From contig CAJNDS010002124.1 of assembly GCA_905221605.1 (NCBI GenBank), forward strand, positions 1,099,421 to 1,163,420: a stretch of 64,000 bases of DNA, in the 5' to 3' direction. The translations under genes were made by a program, and so were the position numbers. Source of the DNA: Symbiodinium natans (lineage: Eukaryota > Sar > Dinophyceae > Suessiales > Symbiodiniaceae). This document shows positions 1 through 11,197 of this stretch, in pieces (position 1 is the stretch's first letter; every line of letters begins with the position of its first letter). The notes beneath the pieces were generated by a model. The model was not told the origin of the DNA. It saw nothing but the letters and a program-made list of their open reading frames with translations, and searched no databases.

Positions 1-420
1 GGTTTAGGGTTTAATCCCCGCAATATTATTTCTTGCAGGGTTTGGCTTTTGGGTTTTGAGTTTAGGGTACACTCTGAACCCGAAACCTTCACTGGCGAAT
101 CACCGAACCCGAACCCGCAACCCTATCGGGCGTTGTTCTCGAAGAAAACGGACCCCTTTAGTGGTAACGTTTACCTTTCAGGTCTCGGGCCCAAAAGATT
201 CAATCTCTAAACCCTAACACGCTAAGCCAAACCCATCTCGAATCCATTCGAATCTCCAAACACCAAACCCCAGACCCCAGACCCCAGACCCCAGACCCCA
301 AACCCCAAGCCCGAAGCCCGAAGCCTGAGCCCCGAAGCCCGAAGCGCGAAGCCCGAAGCCCGAAGCCCGAAGCCCGAAACCCTAACCCGAAACCCAAGCC
401 CTAAACCCCCGAGCCACGAG
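1..420. other. Intron-like sequence of heptamer variants
   Basis: Imperfect TTTAGGG, then CCCGAAG/CCCAGAC variants. No gene recognised before the candidate exon at 421. Confidence 0.6.
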
Positions 421-483
421 GAGTGTGCCAAAGTCTACGACTGGGTGAAGCAGTTTAAGCGGAATAACGCCGAGATCTTGCAG
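421..483 (+). CDS. Candidate N-terminal exon of the dynein gene
   Basis: A 21-codon non-repeat stretch (ECAKVYDWVKQFKRNNAEI...) bounded by AG|G and by CAG|GT. Composition and flanks match the assigned dynein exons, but I cannot place this peptide in the dynein tail. It may belong to another gene. Confidence 0.4.
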
Positions 484-1275
484 GTTCAGCTCAGCTTTGG
501 GACAGGTTGGAATGCTGGTGCGGAAGCCCTCAACTCGAAACCCCAAAGTGAACCCCCACCCATGACACCCTTCGTCTAGATCTGAAACCCCTTAAACCCT
601 AAACCTTAAACCCTAAACCCTAAACCCTCACTGTGCTCCAAGCCCCAAGCCCTAGACCCGGAGATGCAGCTGTGAAAGTGCATGGAGGCTTCAACACAGC
701 AGCAGAAGCTTTGAGTGGACCTAACCATGGGGCGTTGCTCTGGGGTTTGGGGTTGGGGGTGAAAGGGCCCGCTCAGAAACCTCATTGTGCATGCATCATT
801 ACAAGGCAATCTTAATTTTTGATTTTGGATTTAACCCTAAACCCTAAACCCTAAACCCTAAACCCTAAACCCTAAACCCTAAACCCTAAACCCCCCCCCC
901 CCCCCCTGCCTCGGTCTTTTTCAAGGGGCTCAAGGGACCGAGACATCGAATTGGAGTGTGAGTTGCCGATGATGATCCCTAAACCCTAAACCCTAAACCC
1001 TAAACCCTAAACCCTAAACCCCCCAAGACCCTGCCTTTCCCTACACCCTAAGCCCTTGATCGCCGGAGGAGAGAGTGTGTGTTCCTTGCATTGCTTTGGC
1101 CCTGCTGTCAGTCCCGCAAAATAGCACCAAGATAGCCCGAGTTCTTGCGAGTTGTATGCAAGGCTTTTGTCTCAACATAGTGGCTTCTGCCTTCAGGAAG
1201 CAGCCCAAAATCCCAAGCCCAAAGCCCTGTCCTAAACCCTCACATTGCAACTCCCTGGGCTTGCTTTCTCTGCAG

Positions 1276-1359
1276 GTCTGCAAGAAGCTGTCTGAGCTTC
1301 ACATGATCAAGATCGAGAAGAAGACCGTGCACCGCGACGATGAGTTCCGCGACGTCCAG
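1276..1359 (+). CDS. Candidate N-terminal exon of the dynein gene
   Basis: Twenty-eight open codons (VCKKLSELHMIKIEKK...DEFRDVQ) follow a good pyrimidine-rich acceptor (TTTCTCTGCAG) and end at CAG|GC. The charged, helical peptide suits a dynein tail. It is in phase with the next candidate exon, but no landmark proves membership. Confidence 0.45.
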
Positions 1360-1634
1360 GCAAACACCGCCCTCAAACTTAAACCCGCGACACCAGATAT
1401 GGGGCTCGATCTTCACTTCCGAAGAAGTCTCCATTTTCGCATAATTTACATTTTCTACTACGATGGGTTTAGGGTTTAGGGTTTAGGGTGTAGGGTTTAG
1501 GGTCCCTAAGGGTTTAGGGGCAAGGCTTCAGGGCAAGGCTTCAGGGCTTCGGGCTTTGCGGCGGTGGGGCCTTGAAGCACCCGATGCCTCCAATCCCTCC
1601 AAATCCCTCTACCGCAACCTCAAAAGAATAGGTT

Positions 1635-1742
1635 GAAGGTCCATGTACCTTATTCTTGCTTACCTGGGCCCCCAAAGTCCTTAATACAGGAAGCACTCTT
1701 CCAGGCCTAAGTATTCCCTATGTCGGAGGGTACGACACCCTT
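1635..1742. repeat. MITE-like palindrome, family 1 (degenerate)
   Basis: Starts AAGGTCCATGTACC and keeps the middle 'CTGGGCCCCCAAAGTCC' of the family; the right arm is eroded. Confidence 0.55.
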
Positions 1743-2587
1743 AAACGCGAAAAGAAGCCCTCCCCCAAGCTCCACAGGAGAGACGCCGACTCGAAGTAAA
1801 GGAAGAATTCAGCCAGGTGGCCTGCAGTTTCGGGTCTTGGGGCTTTAGAGGTTTAGGGTTTAGGGTTTAGGGTTTAGGGTTCAGGGTTCAGGGTTCAGGG
1901 TTTAGGGTTTAGGGTTTAGGGTTTAGGGTTTAGGGCTAGGGTTTAGGGCTTAAGGTTTAGGGCAGGGTCTTCGGGGTTTTGGTATTCATGGTATGTAGGG
2001 CTTGAAGATTTTAGCGTATTAGAATTCAGTATTTAGGAGCGGTTTTCGGGACGTAGGCTTTTTAGGCGTTTCGAGGATGTCCATTAGCGAGTGGATTGTG
2101 ATCTCGCTTTTTTAAGCTGTTGTCCCGCAATGCGGCCCCCTGTTCCCCTGTCCTCTATTGGGGTACTGCCTAACTCAGAGACCGGACCTTCGGGTTGTGG
2201 GTTTAGGGTTTCGGGTATGTTCTTGCCCTGCAGAAGGTCCCCAAAAGCCTGCTTCTGCTTCTTCCCTGTCTTTTTTCTGCGAGAAGAGCTGTCCAGAGAA
2301 GCGTATACACCTTTTCAATAGGGACATGTTTCACAAGTGTACACATTAAGACCTTTTAGGCCTCAGCTTTGGGATCTGAATTGTGATGTGGGTACCTTAT
2401 ATCCTCCAACCCCGTACAGGATTACAAAGGGGGGAGCCATTGCGAAAAAAGATCGACGTGTCTGCTTGAGAGACCATGGCTGCAAGATTTGCCACCGGGT
2501 CCTACCCCCCCACACACTCACACCTCCCCCCCCCCCCCACGCCATTTCCTCGAACCCCTCTCTGTCCCAAACCAGCATTATCGGGTT

Positions 2588-2735
2588 CTTAAGGGAGGGG
2601 GGTTCAAGGGGGTAGATACCTAGGGAACCTTAGGCAAGCTTAGGGAGCCTTAGGGAGTAGTGGGGAGTGTTAGGGAACCTTGGGTTACATACCCCATACA
2701 CCCTCTTGAACCCCCTCCCGCCCAAGAACCCTATA
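2588..2735. repeat. MITE-like element, family 6
   Basis: TTAAGGGAGGGGGGTTCAAG ... GGAACCTTAGGCAAGCTTAG ... CTTGAACCCCCTCCCG; matches 53722-53845, arms inverted. Confidence 0.7.
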
Positions 2736-2753
2736 GAAACGTCCAGCCTGGAG

Positions 2754-2806
2754 GCCTTTCAGAAGATTACGAACCTCATGCTGAACTCCTACACCTTCTT
2801 CGAGAC
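2754..2806 (+). CDS. Candidate N-terminal exon of the dynein gene
   Basis: AG|G acceptor then AFQKITNLMLNSYTFFE(T), GC donor leaving a split codon that the next candidate exon completes. Helical, non-repeat peptide between telomere-like repeats. Boundaries are approximate. Confidence 0.4.
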
Positions 2807-3231
2807 GCCTGGCTTGCAAGGGCAAGGGCAAGGCACTCGTCTAGGGATGAAGAACAAAATCGCGAAACGACCTAAGTATCTGCAGGTGCTGTACCCTATC
2901 AGCCTTGAACCCCCACCACAATTCTATTCTAGTCATTCTAGTCGGGCTTTCGGGGTATCAACTGAAGGCTCAAAACCCACACACTGCTACCTTGAACCCT
3001 AATGACACCCTGAACTCTGAGCCCTAAACCCTAAAGCCTAGACCCTAAACCCTAAACCCAGGCTGGGGGTGGCCCCGGTGAAACGTTGAGGCAGTAGCTT
3101 GCAGAGAGTCTAGGGTTTAGGGTTCAGGGTTTGGGGTTTAGCGCAGCGGACACCTCGGCGGTTGGGGTTGGGGTTGGGCTAGGGTTTGGGGTTCAGGAGC
3201 CCGTAGCCCTTGCAGGGTTCCATCGTTCAAG

Positions 3232-3280
3232 GAGCCATCCCCACGACATCCAGCGTGAGTGGAAGATCTACATCGACAAG
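3232..3280 (+). CDS. Candidate N-terminal exon of the dynein gene
   Basis: SHPHDIQREWKIYIDK, bounded by CAAG|G and AAG|GC. Its split first codon matches the previous candidate exon. Flanked on both sides by TTTAGGG-like repeats. Confidence 0.4.
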
Positions 3281-3689
3281 GCTCTCCCCAGCACCCCCGA
3301 AAACTTGCACGCTGAGGAAAGCCCTGAACTTCCTGAACCCGTTTAGGGTTAGGGTTTAGGGTTTAGGGTTTAGGTTTAGGGTGTAGGGTTTAATTAGGGT
3401 TCAGGGTTTAGGGTTTAGGGTTGAGTCCGAAACCCTAAACCAAAAACCCTGGTAGCTAAGCAGCACAAAAAGATTCCTCGAGCCTGGTGGTCCCGAGCCA
3501 AGCCTCAAGCCACCGAAGAGCCCTTCCCCAGGAATGTCCAGCAGTTCTGTTCCGAAACTTGTTTGGGTCTTTTGGGGCTTGGGGCTCAGGGTTTAGGGTT
3601 GAGGGTTGAGGGTTTAGGGTTTAGGTTTGAGGGTTTAGGGTTTAGGGTTTAGTGTCTAGTGTTTTAGGGTTAACCCCTCGAACTTTCAG

Positions 3690-3764
3690 AGCCCGAAACA
3701 TGCGGAGAGCACCCGTTTTGTGCCTTGTGAGGTCGACAAGAAAATCGAGGAGGCCTTGAAGAAG
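3690..3764 (+). CDS. Candidate N-terminal exon of the dynein gene
   Basis: After TTTCAG, an open stretch KHAESTRFVPCEVDKKIEEA followed by LKK, ending at AAG|GC. Helical and charged, like a dynein tail; not diagnostic. Confidence 0.42.
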
Positions 3765-3955
3765 GCGCAAAGTTTACGGTTTAGGGTTTACGGTTTGAAT
3801 CGGTTTTCTGTCGCAGGGTTTAGGGTTTCGGCTTCCGAGGTCAGCGCTTAGGAGCGGAGCTCAGAGACAACAGGATCATGAATCAGACGCACCCAGCCCT
3901 GAATCCTAGAAGCCCCAAGTCCTAAACCCCAAGCCCTAATCCGTCGATGTTCCAG

Positions 3956-4006
3956 GCTGTCAAGACGAGCTTGCAGGATCTGTGCAAGGCTCTGAACGGC
4001 CGCTGG
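3956..4006 (+). CDS. Candidate N-terminal exon of the dynein gene
   Basis: After TTCCAG|G: AVKTSLQDLCKALNGRW, ending at TGG|GA. The phase agrees with the preceding candidate. Not recognised with certainty. Confidence 0.42.
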
Positions 4007-5731
4007 GATGGGTTTGCGGCTTCTAGGGAGCTCAATACCCCTTGATTTTAAGGATGCGTCCCTGAAACATGTCTATAGGGAGGGCAGAGCTTTCAGGTTT
4101 CTCTCTCACTGAGTACATGAAGGGCTCAGGGAACTTCGAACTGGTTATACTGCGAGAAGTGTTTTTTTTTCCACAGTTGGCTTACTGCAATCATGCCAGA
4201 TCGTGAATCCTAAATCCAAGGCCTTCAACTGAAAAAAAAAAAAGAAGAACAAAAAACAAGTCAAACTTGAAATGGCTCTTCTTGTGCATGAATACCTTGC
4301 GGCCCAAGCGCTTCCTCGCTGACTAGTCTCAACGATGATGGTCCCTTTCAGCCAAAAGCGGGCGGGGGCCAGATGGCGGGGGAGCACGAACAAGTGGGAC
4401 AGAAGAGCAGACCATGGCCGGAAACGATATGAAGCAGGGTTTATATGGGTTTAAGGTGTAAGGTTTTAAGACCTTGGGCATATATACTTAGCCCTGTTTT
4501 TCACGAAGCCGGGATACTTCCAGGACCAGAGTAAGCTGAGCCCTCAGCCCTACGCCCTTAGCCCTCAACTCCCGAACCTTCAGCCTTAAGCCCTGAACCC
4601 TAAAACCCTAAACCCAAGCCCTAAAACCCTAAAACCCTTAACCCGAGTTACAAGCCCTAAACCTTAAGCCCTGAATTCCTAAACCCGAACCCTAAACCCA
4701 AACCCTAAACCCCCCAACCCTAAAACTTGAGGCGACTCGAAGACAGAGCCCTCGCCACTCTTCAAGATCCAGGCGGTCTTGGACGTTTCTGGGCTGCAAG
4801 GGTTTAGGGTTTAGGTAACCCTAAAGTTTCAGCCTCAGCCATTTAAGAACCTTAAGCCAAAATCACGTGCTGAAAATGAGCCAATATGCCAAATCAAGGA
4901 AGTCAAGATGGACTTCAAGCCACCGATGGCTCAGCTGAAGGCCCGCAGAAGGTTTGAAGCAGGGGAGGGGGGGCCAGGCATTTAGGGGTTTAGGGGTTTA
5001 TTGTTTAGGGTTAAGGGCTTAGGGTTTAGAGTTTAGGAGCTTAGGGGAACAGGGGTTTAGAGTTTTGGGCTAAGTTGGTACGCATCTGTGCCAGGTGTTG
5101 CTACTAATTCATGAGCTCCATCTGGTTGGCGCAGGACCAGTTCATTCCACCTACGTGCTGGGTTAGGTAACCAGTTTGCCTTTTCTGGAGTTACGTACCC
5201 AAAGGCTCGCTATGTTCGAGTAAACTCAAGTGTAGTCTCATGAGGAGAGGCAACATGGGCTCTGAACCCTGCGACCCAAAGCTTAGACCTAAAACCCTGC
5301 TTTTTCGACTTCAGCTCTGTCTGCTTCCCAAGCTCTGCGGACTTTTTCTTACAGAGCCGCGAGGCCTCAAACAAACATGGCTCAGCTCCCGCGTGACAGT
5401 CTGAGAACTCGGCCGCTGAGCCACACCCGAAAGGTTCTTCCAAGGCTCCCCAACCCCTGCCTCCACTCATGGAACTACAAAGCCCTAAACCACAAACCCC
5501 AAACCCTCAATCTCTCCCCACGTCCTGTCCGACCCCCCCCCCCCGGTCCCCCCCCAGTCCCCCAAACACAGAGCCCCGAAAGCCCTGTAAAGCCCCCTAA
5601 AACTCACATCCTTGAACTCTAAACCCTAACGTAAGTCTGAGCGGAATCCCTGGCTTTAGCAGGACTTGCTGCAGATGGTCTGCCGCACCTTGTTCCTTCA
5701 ATAGCACAGGAGGGACCTTCTACCTTATCGA

Positions 5732-5838
5732 CGACCCAGAGTAGGCCCTCATTCCTTTTTTTCTGGTTTAGGTTCCCTTCTAATCCACTTTAAACCAAAA
5801 AGGCTCTTTTTTATACCTAGGTCTCTCTTGGGTCTGGG
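5732..5838. repeat. MITE-like element, family 3 (diverged)
   Basis: GACCCAGAGTAGGCCCTCATTCC...GGTTTAGGTTCCC type core and the right end CTTGGGTCTGGG. Confidence 0.5.
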
Positions 5839-5918
5839 AGTGTAGGGTTAGGGTTTTGGCCTTTAAGGCGTGGGGTCTTAAACCCTATAAGCCCCAAAAG
5901 CCCCAAACCCCGGACCTT

Positions 5919-6015
5919 GGGATGTTCCCCCCTATACTAACAGCCCTTAACAGGCATCATACTAGGGGGTACTATAATCCCTAGTAAGGACTGTTCGTAT
6001 AAGGGGGAACATCCC
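5919..6015. repeat. MITE-like palindrome, family 2
   Basis: GGGATGTTCCCCCCTATACT ... GTATAAGGGGGAACATCCC, about 97 bp with near-perfect arms and CAGTCCTTA/TAAGGACTG inner arms. Confidence 0.78.
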
Positions 6016-6710
6016 GACCCTACCTCTATGAAAAAGAGGAAGCCCTGCCAACTTCCAACGCCCATGGCCCTAGACCGTTTTAAGAACAGCATCATGTACC
6101 AGGACCCCCCGCCCCCCTCCCTCTAACCTGCCTCTAAACCCTAAACCCGATCAACTATGGGCGAGTTCACGAAAACAAGGGGCCCCCAATTTAGCCCCAA
6201 ATAGTTCGGCTGCCCTTGTAATAAGGACCCCAATAATAATAAGGTACCCCCAATTTCGGAAACCCCCATTTGAAGCCAAGATGCCAAGGCCATTTACGCC
6301 CACCCCCAAAACCCCCTAAACTGGCGCGCCGCCGTCTGAATCCCAAACCATAAGCCCCCAAACTTAACGCCAAGCCTTAATCAACTGCACCCCTTGCCCT
6401 CCCAAATGAAGGTTTAGGGTTTAGGGCAGGGCTTAGGGATGAAGGGCTTTCTCGGGGTTTGCCTGGGTGTGTTTAGTTGCTGCATAGGGTGGTATTAAGG
6501 TTCCCTTCTAGGTTGGATGCCCTTGTTGACAGGGATCCGAAGCATGGGGCCTTATTGTGTAGAGTGAGTGTAGTGTATAGAAGGGTCATATACCAAGGGC
6601 CCCAAGTTAAGGGCCCACAGTTGCACCCCTAGATCCCTGATTAATCCAAGGAGACATGACGATGACGCTGTCCGTGGTTCCCAGGCCGTCATCTTGCGTG
6701 GGTAGCCCCC

Positions 6711-6805
6711 ACCCTAAACCCTAAACCCTAAACCCTAAACCCTAAACCCTAAACCCTAAACCCTAAACCCTAAACCCTAAACCCTAAACCCTAAACCCTA
6801 AACCC
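6711..6805. repeat. CCCTAAA interstitial telomere-like array
   Basis: About 13 perfect units on the + strand, in an otherwise unique stretch of intron. Confidence 0.95.
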
Positions 6806-7170
6806 AGAGAACTACCCACATGCCTGGGCGGGCCATCCATTGGGAAAGTTTCCGGCGTCCCTTCTTGTATCTGAGATGATCTTGTTATGGTGGAATCTTG
6901 TCCGGGTTTTTTTAAAGCTTAAGGGGTCAAGCTGCAAGATAGTTTGAAATTGCTCAGGGTTTAGGGTTTAGGGTTTAGGGTTTAGGGCTTAGGGTTTAGG
7001 GTTTAGGGGTTAGGGTTTGCTTGAAAAGACAACGCAAATACACGCGGACTGAGGCCTTTGGCGGTGTAGGGTGTAGAGTCTGTAGGAGTCTGGGCTCAGT
7101 CCCCAACCCGACGTCACATCTGAAATGCACTGGGATTTATACAGGCTCTGGGGCTTGCGCTTATGGGAGA

Positions 7171-7272
7171 GTAGGTTTAGGGTTTAGGGTTTAGGGTTTA
7201 GGGTTTAGGGTTTAGGGTTTAGGGTTTAGGGTTTAGGGTTTAGGGTTTAGGGTTTAGGGTTTAGGGTTTAGG
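7171..7272. repeat. TTTAGGG interstitial telomere-like array
   Basis: About 14 perfect units; facing CCCTAAA-type decayed repeats begin 100 bp later. Confidence 0.95.
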
Positions 7273-7706
7273 CTTGGTTGAGGGTTTAGGGTTGTTCACA
7301 GGGCACAAGCCCTTGAGGTGATGCATCCTGAACGCCCCTCCACCCTTATCCGAAGCCCACTTACTTAACCCTGGGCCGAAACCCAAACTCCTAAACCCCA
7401 AGCCCCAAACCCTGCACCCAATTCTAGACCCTCCTGAACCCAAACCCTAAACTCCAAACCCCAAACCCTAAACCCCAAACCCTAAACCCTAAACCCAAAG
7501 CCCCCAGCCACGGGAGGCTCGCAGAGCACCTCTATGCCGTCAAGGTCGAGCGCGATCGGCGACTGCGTTGCAATTACTAAACCCTAAACCCTAAACCCTA
7601 AACCCTAAACCCTAAACCCTAAACCCCATACCCTAAACCCTAAACCCTAAACCCCAAACCCTAAACCCTAAACACTAAACCCTAAACCCCCCAAACCGAA
7701 CCCGAG

Positions 7707-7779
7707 GGTGAAGAAGCAGCAGCTTGAAGAAGCCGGTGACCTCGCGGGTGCCAACGCCATACCACCGCCAGGCGGAAAG
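7707..7779 (+). CDS. Candidate N-terminal exon of the dynein gene
   Basis: VKKQQLEEAGDLAGANAIPP then PGGK, bounded by GAG|G and AAAG|GT, with CCCTAAA repeats before it and TTTAGGG repeats directly after. The proline-rich end loosely recalls the 'PPvaG' region of the DHC tail; weak. Confidence 0.42.
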
Positions 7780-8139
7780 GTTTGGGGTTTAGGATTTAGG
7801 GTTTAGGGTTTAGGGTTTAGGGTTTAGGGTTTAGGGTTTGTTTAGGGTTTAGCGTTTCGTGTTTAGGGTATAGGGTTTACAGGGTTTATAGGGTTTGCAG
7901 GGTTTACAGGGTTTGCAGGGTTTATGGTGTTTATGTGGTTTATAGGGCTTATATGGTTTTAGTTTTTGTTGTTGAGGTTTTAGGTTTTACAGGGTTTGTA
8001 GGGTGTAGGACTACCACAAAGAAATCCTGAGACCCCGAAACCATTCAACCACCAAACGCCTGCTAAGAAAGACCATTAACTCCCCCCTTACCCCTAAGAA
8101 GTATCCGCACCCTGACGGCGAAACCAAACCTTGAAGTTC

Positions 8140-8226
8140 ACCCTTGTACTAGCAGTCCTTAATCGGGATTAAAGCACCCCTATGTTCATCCCTATTGAAG
8201 ACTGTTGGTATAAGGGGGAACATCCC
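8140..8226. repeat. MITE-like palindrome, family 2 (left end eroded)
   Basis: Keeps CAGTCCTTAATCGGGATTA and the right end GTATAAGGGGGAACATCCC; the left terminal arm has decayed. Confidence 0.6.
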
Positions 8227-8922
8227 AAACCAAACCCTAAAATCCCCCCTGCAAAAGCCCTAAAGAATTCGGACATCCGGGCCCTTGGGATCTTTCATAT
8301 TTGCTCTGATTGGGTTTCGGTGGAACAGACTTAGGAATATTTTGCAGAGTTTTAAGCCCGGCCTAAGAAACGAAGCCACCACCCCAGAAAACAAGCAAAA
8401 ACTCTGAACTCTCTGGGCCCGAATTGAGGGTTTACAGGGCTTGTGAGGTTGTCCGGTTCATCACGTAGGGTTCTTTAGGTGTTTCAAAACTTAGAGGCAA
8501 CAGGCTTCGCGGGTACTTCGTGCTCTTGGGGTTTAGGGATTTGGGTTTAGGGATTGAAAAAATGAGCACAACATCCACAAGCTGTTGGCTGAGAAAGTCT
8601 CAGATTCAGGGCTTCAGTTTGTGAAGTCTGGGTGGTTTATTACTCCTTTAAGTCTTCTGTTGGGTTTTCCAACCCTAAACCCTACAGGGTCCCCTGGTCT
8701 GGCCTACGGGGTTTCGTCAATCGCAGGGCTTCGTGGCACATTGAGACCCTCCCGTCGGGTCTGCGCTGTCTGATCAGTACTTCCCTCATATTACCCAAAA
8801 CTAGGGCTCAGGGTGGGTTTAGGAGCTAAGTCTAGGTTTTAGGGGTAGACACCCTATAAACCACGCAAACCATATGCCCTGTAATGCCATGAAACCCCAA
8901 GCCCTCTCTCATGCTGCAGCAG

Positions 8923-8959
8923 GCGAGCCCCCAAAGAAGAAGAAGGGCTTCTTCGAGGC
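8923..8959 (+). CDS. Candidate exon (lysine-rich)
   Basis: GCAG|G acceptor, then GEPPKKKKGFFE with a possible GC donor after GAG; reading continues in frame as AISEG. Coding-like but unassigned, and the boundary is uncertain. Confidence 0.35.
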
Positions 8960-9680
8960 TATCTCAGAGGGATCTGTATCTCAGGGGGCTCTTTAGGTGT
9001 TTGGGGCTTAGGGTTCCTAGAATCCACTTGTTGAAACCCACAGGCTCCGTATTGTGAGCCTAGGAAGCCATGCGCTCCTGAACCCTAGACCCTAAACCCC
9101 CTAAGCCCTATCAGCCCTAAACCCTAAACCGTTCAGGGAGACCCCAGACGTCTCCTTTGCAAGAGGGTCCTTGGAGCGTTAGATGGTAGATATCCTAAAC
9201 CCTGAACCCTAAACCCCAACCCAGAAGCCTGCACACCCGAAGCCACCGACCGGATTTAGGGGGGTCACGACATCCAGGATGAAGTTGGAAGCCCCAAGGC
9301 CCTAAGATTGAGGGTTTAGGGTTTTAGGCCTTTAGGGTTTTAGGGGTTTAGGGCTTTAGGAGTTTACAGGTTTAGGGGTTTAGGGGTTTACTGCACCCCT
9401 ATGAACCCTTAAGCCCAAGGCCCTAAGATTGCAGGGTTTGCTAAACTACTCCCTAAGGCTCCCTAAGCTTCCCTAACGTTTCCCAGGTACCTACCCCCCC
9501 CCCCTTCCTTCGGATTCGGCCCTCACCCTAAACACTAGCGACGTTTGAGGGTTTAGGGTTTAGGGTTTAAGGCTTAAATTAAACAGCCTAAGTTGCTTGC
9601 GAAGTATCTGAATTTAAACCCTAAACCCTAAACCCTGAAACCTGTGACCCTAAACCCTCGATCCGCACTCCTGGCTGCAG

Positions 9681-9716
9681 GAAATCTCCAAGGATGAGGA
9701 CGGACGGGAGCCAATG
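9681..9716 (+). CDS. Candidate exon just upstream of the first assigned dynein exon
   Basis: GCTGCAG|G acceptor, EISKDEDGREPM, then a possible GA donor. In phase with the exon at 10054. The peptide is too short to place. Confidence 0.35.
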
Positions 9717-10053
9717 GATTCCTAGGGCGCCCAGCAGTGCCCTAAACCCTAAACCCTAAACCCCTAAACCCTTAATCCCCTAAACCCTTAATCCCTTAGA
9801 CCCTTAAACCCTTAAATCCTCAAACCCTTAAACCCTTAAACCCTTAAACCCCAAACCCTATACCCTAAACCCGAAACCCTACACCTACCCTTCCGTATTC
9901 CTATTTTTAGGGTCCGGTTGCCTTGATCAGATGCATTACACCCATACCCTAAACCCAGCCAAAAACATCTAAAACCCATAAGCCCTTGTAAGGGTTTATA
10001 AGGGCTAGGGTTAGTAGGGTTTAGTAGTGTGATGTACAACCTGAAGCAAACAG

Positions 10054-10095
10054 GATTGCTGTATCAAGTACGTCAAGGAGGCGGCCTGGCTCAAC
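10054..10095 (+). CDS. Dynein exon: end of DHC tail domain
   Basis: DCCIKYVKEAAWLN between ACAG|G and AAC|GT. It matches the family pattern 'NFD..l...v.Ea.yL..lG' near the end of the DHC N1 domain and joins in phase to the next exon. Confidence 0.6.
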
Positions 10096-11161
10096 GTGGG
10101 GACTCTTTTGGGTATGAGGGTTCCGGTTTAGGGTTCAGGGTTTAGGGTTTGGGGTTTAGGGTTCAGGGTTTGGGGTTTGGAGGCTTTCGCCGTGCCTTCG
10201 GCGTCCGGATGAGTCCTGACTTTCCGGGCTTGGGAGTTAAACCCTAAACCCTAAACCCTAAACCCTAAACCCTAAATTAAACCCTAAACAGGCTTAAGCG
10301 GTAGGAGGACCTCGGGGAGGGGCTGGGGAGGGGATTTGTGGCCTTGAACGATGAAGAACAGGAGGTCCCAGAATAATTTTTACGGGGTTCATGGGTACGG
10401 GGCAACACTGAGTGGCACGTGTAGGTCTGGGCCCCAATGCCTGCAGGCCCAGGGATCTTACGTAGTAAGTAGGTGTTAGGATAGGTTTGGTTGAAATTTC
10501 GTAAGGCGGGAGAAGCGGTCACAGAAGTACTGTACCCGAAGCTGGGGCTATCCGAAATATTCACAAATCTTGCAGCCTGCTTGAACCGCTAAGCAACCAT
10601 TCTAAACCCAAAACCCTAACACACCCGAAACCCTAACCCTGAACCCTTAACCCTAAAACCCAAAAACTCCCTACAACCCTAAGCCCCAGACATCAGGTGC
10701 TGCGCGGCTTCAACCACTGCGCCATGCGCCTGGGCGAGCGCTTAAAGTTCTGGAGCCTCGGCCGCGATTGAGTCGTGTATTGTGAGGGAGGTTAGGGTTT
10801 TAGGTTCAGGGCTAAGGGCTTAGGGTTTAGGGTCTAGGGTTTAGGGTTTCGGGTTTAGGTTTTAGGGAGGGTTGAGGGCTTTAGGGTTTGGGCGGGTTTG
10901 CTGCCTGAATGTCCAGGCTTAAGTGTTCCATACAGCCTCGGGTATTCGCCAGCTGCCTGAACCCGAAGCCCTGGCGCTTGCTGGAGGGCTTAACGTGCGA
11001 GGGCTTGGGCTACCCATGATGGGACGCTAAATTCGAGCAGCCCCAAGCCCACCCCCAACCCCCAAACCCCCAACCCCAAAACCCCCAAACCCCCAAACCC
11101 CCAAACCCTAGACCCCACACAACCCCAAACCCTAAGCCCCAAATCCGAAACCCAGAACCCC

Positions 11162-11197
<36 letters not shown>

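Larger units (their letters stand above)
4007..7706. other. Long intron-like stretch without an assigned exon
   Basis: Holds telomere-like arrays, a family 3 and a family 2 palindrome, C-rich tracts, and possible coding scraps near 4740-4790, 4900-4950 and 7516-7558 (RLAEHLYAVKVERDR), none of which I can assign. ORFs here are mostly repeat read-through. Confidence 0.55.

Noticed and set aside
837-1020. A true chromosome end
   Set aside because: TTTAGGG/CCCTAAA blocks occur in both orientations throughout the window, interleaved with exons, so they are interstitial.
1075-1479. 134-codon plus-strand frame
   Set aside because: Runs through the candidate exon 1276-1359 into heptamer repeats on both sides; only the exon part looks coding.
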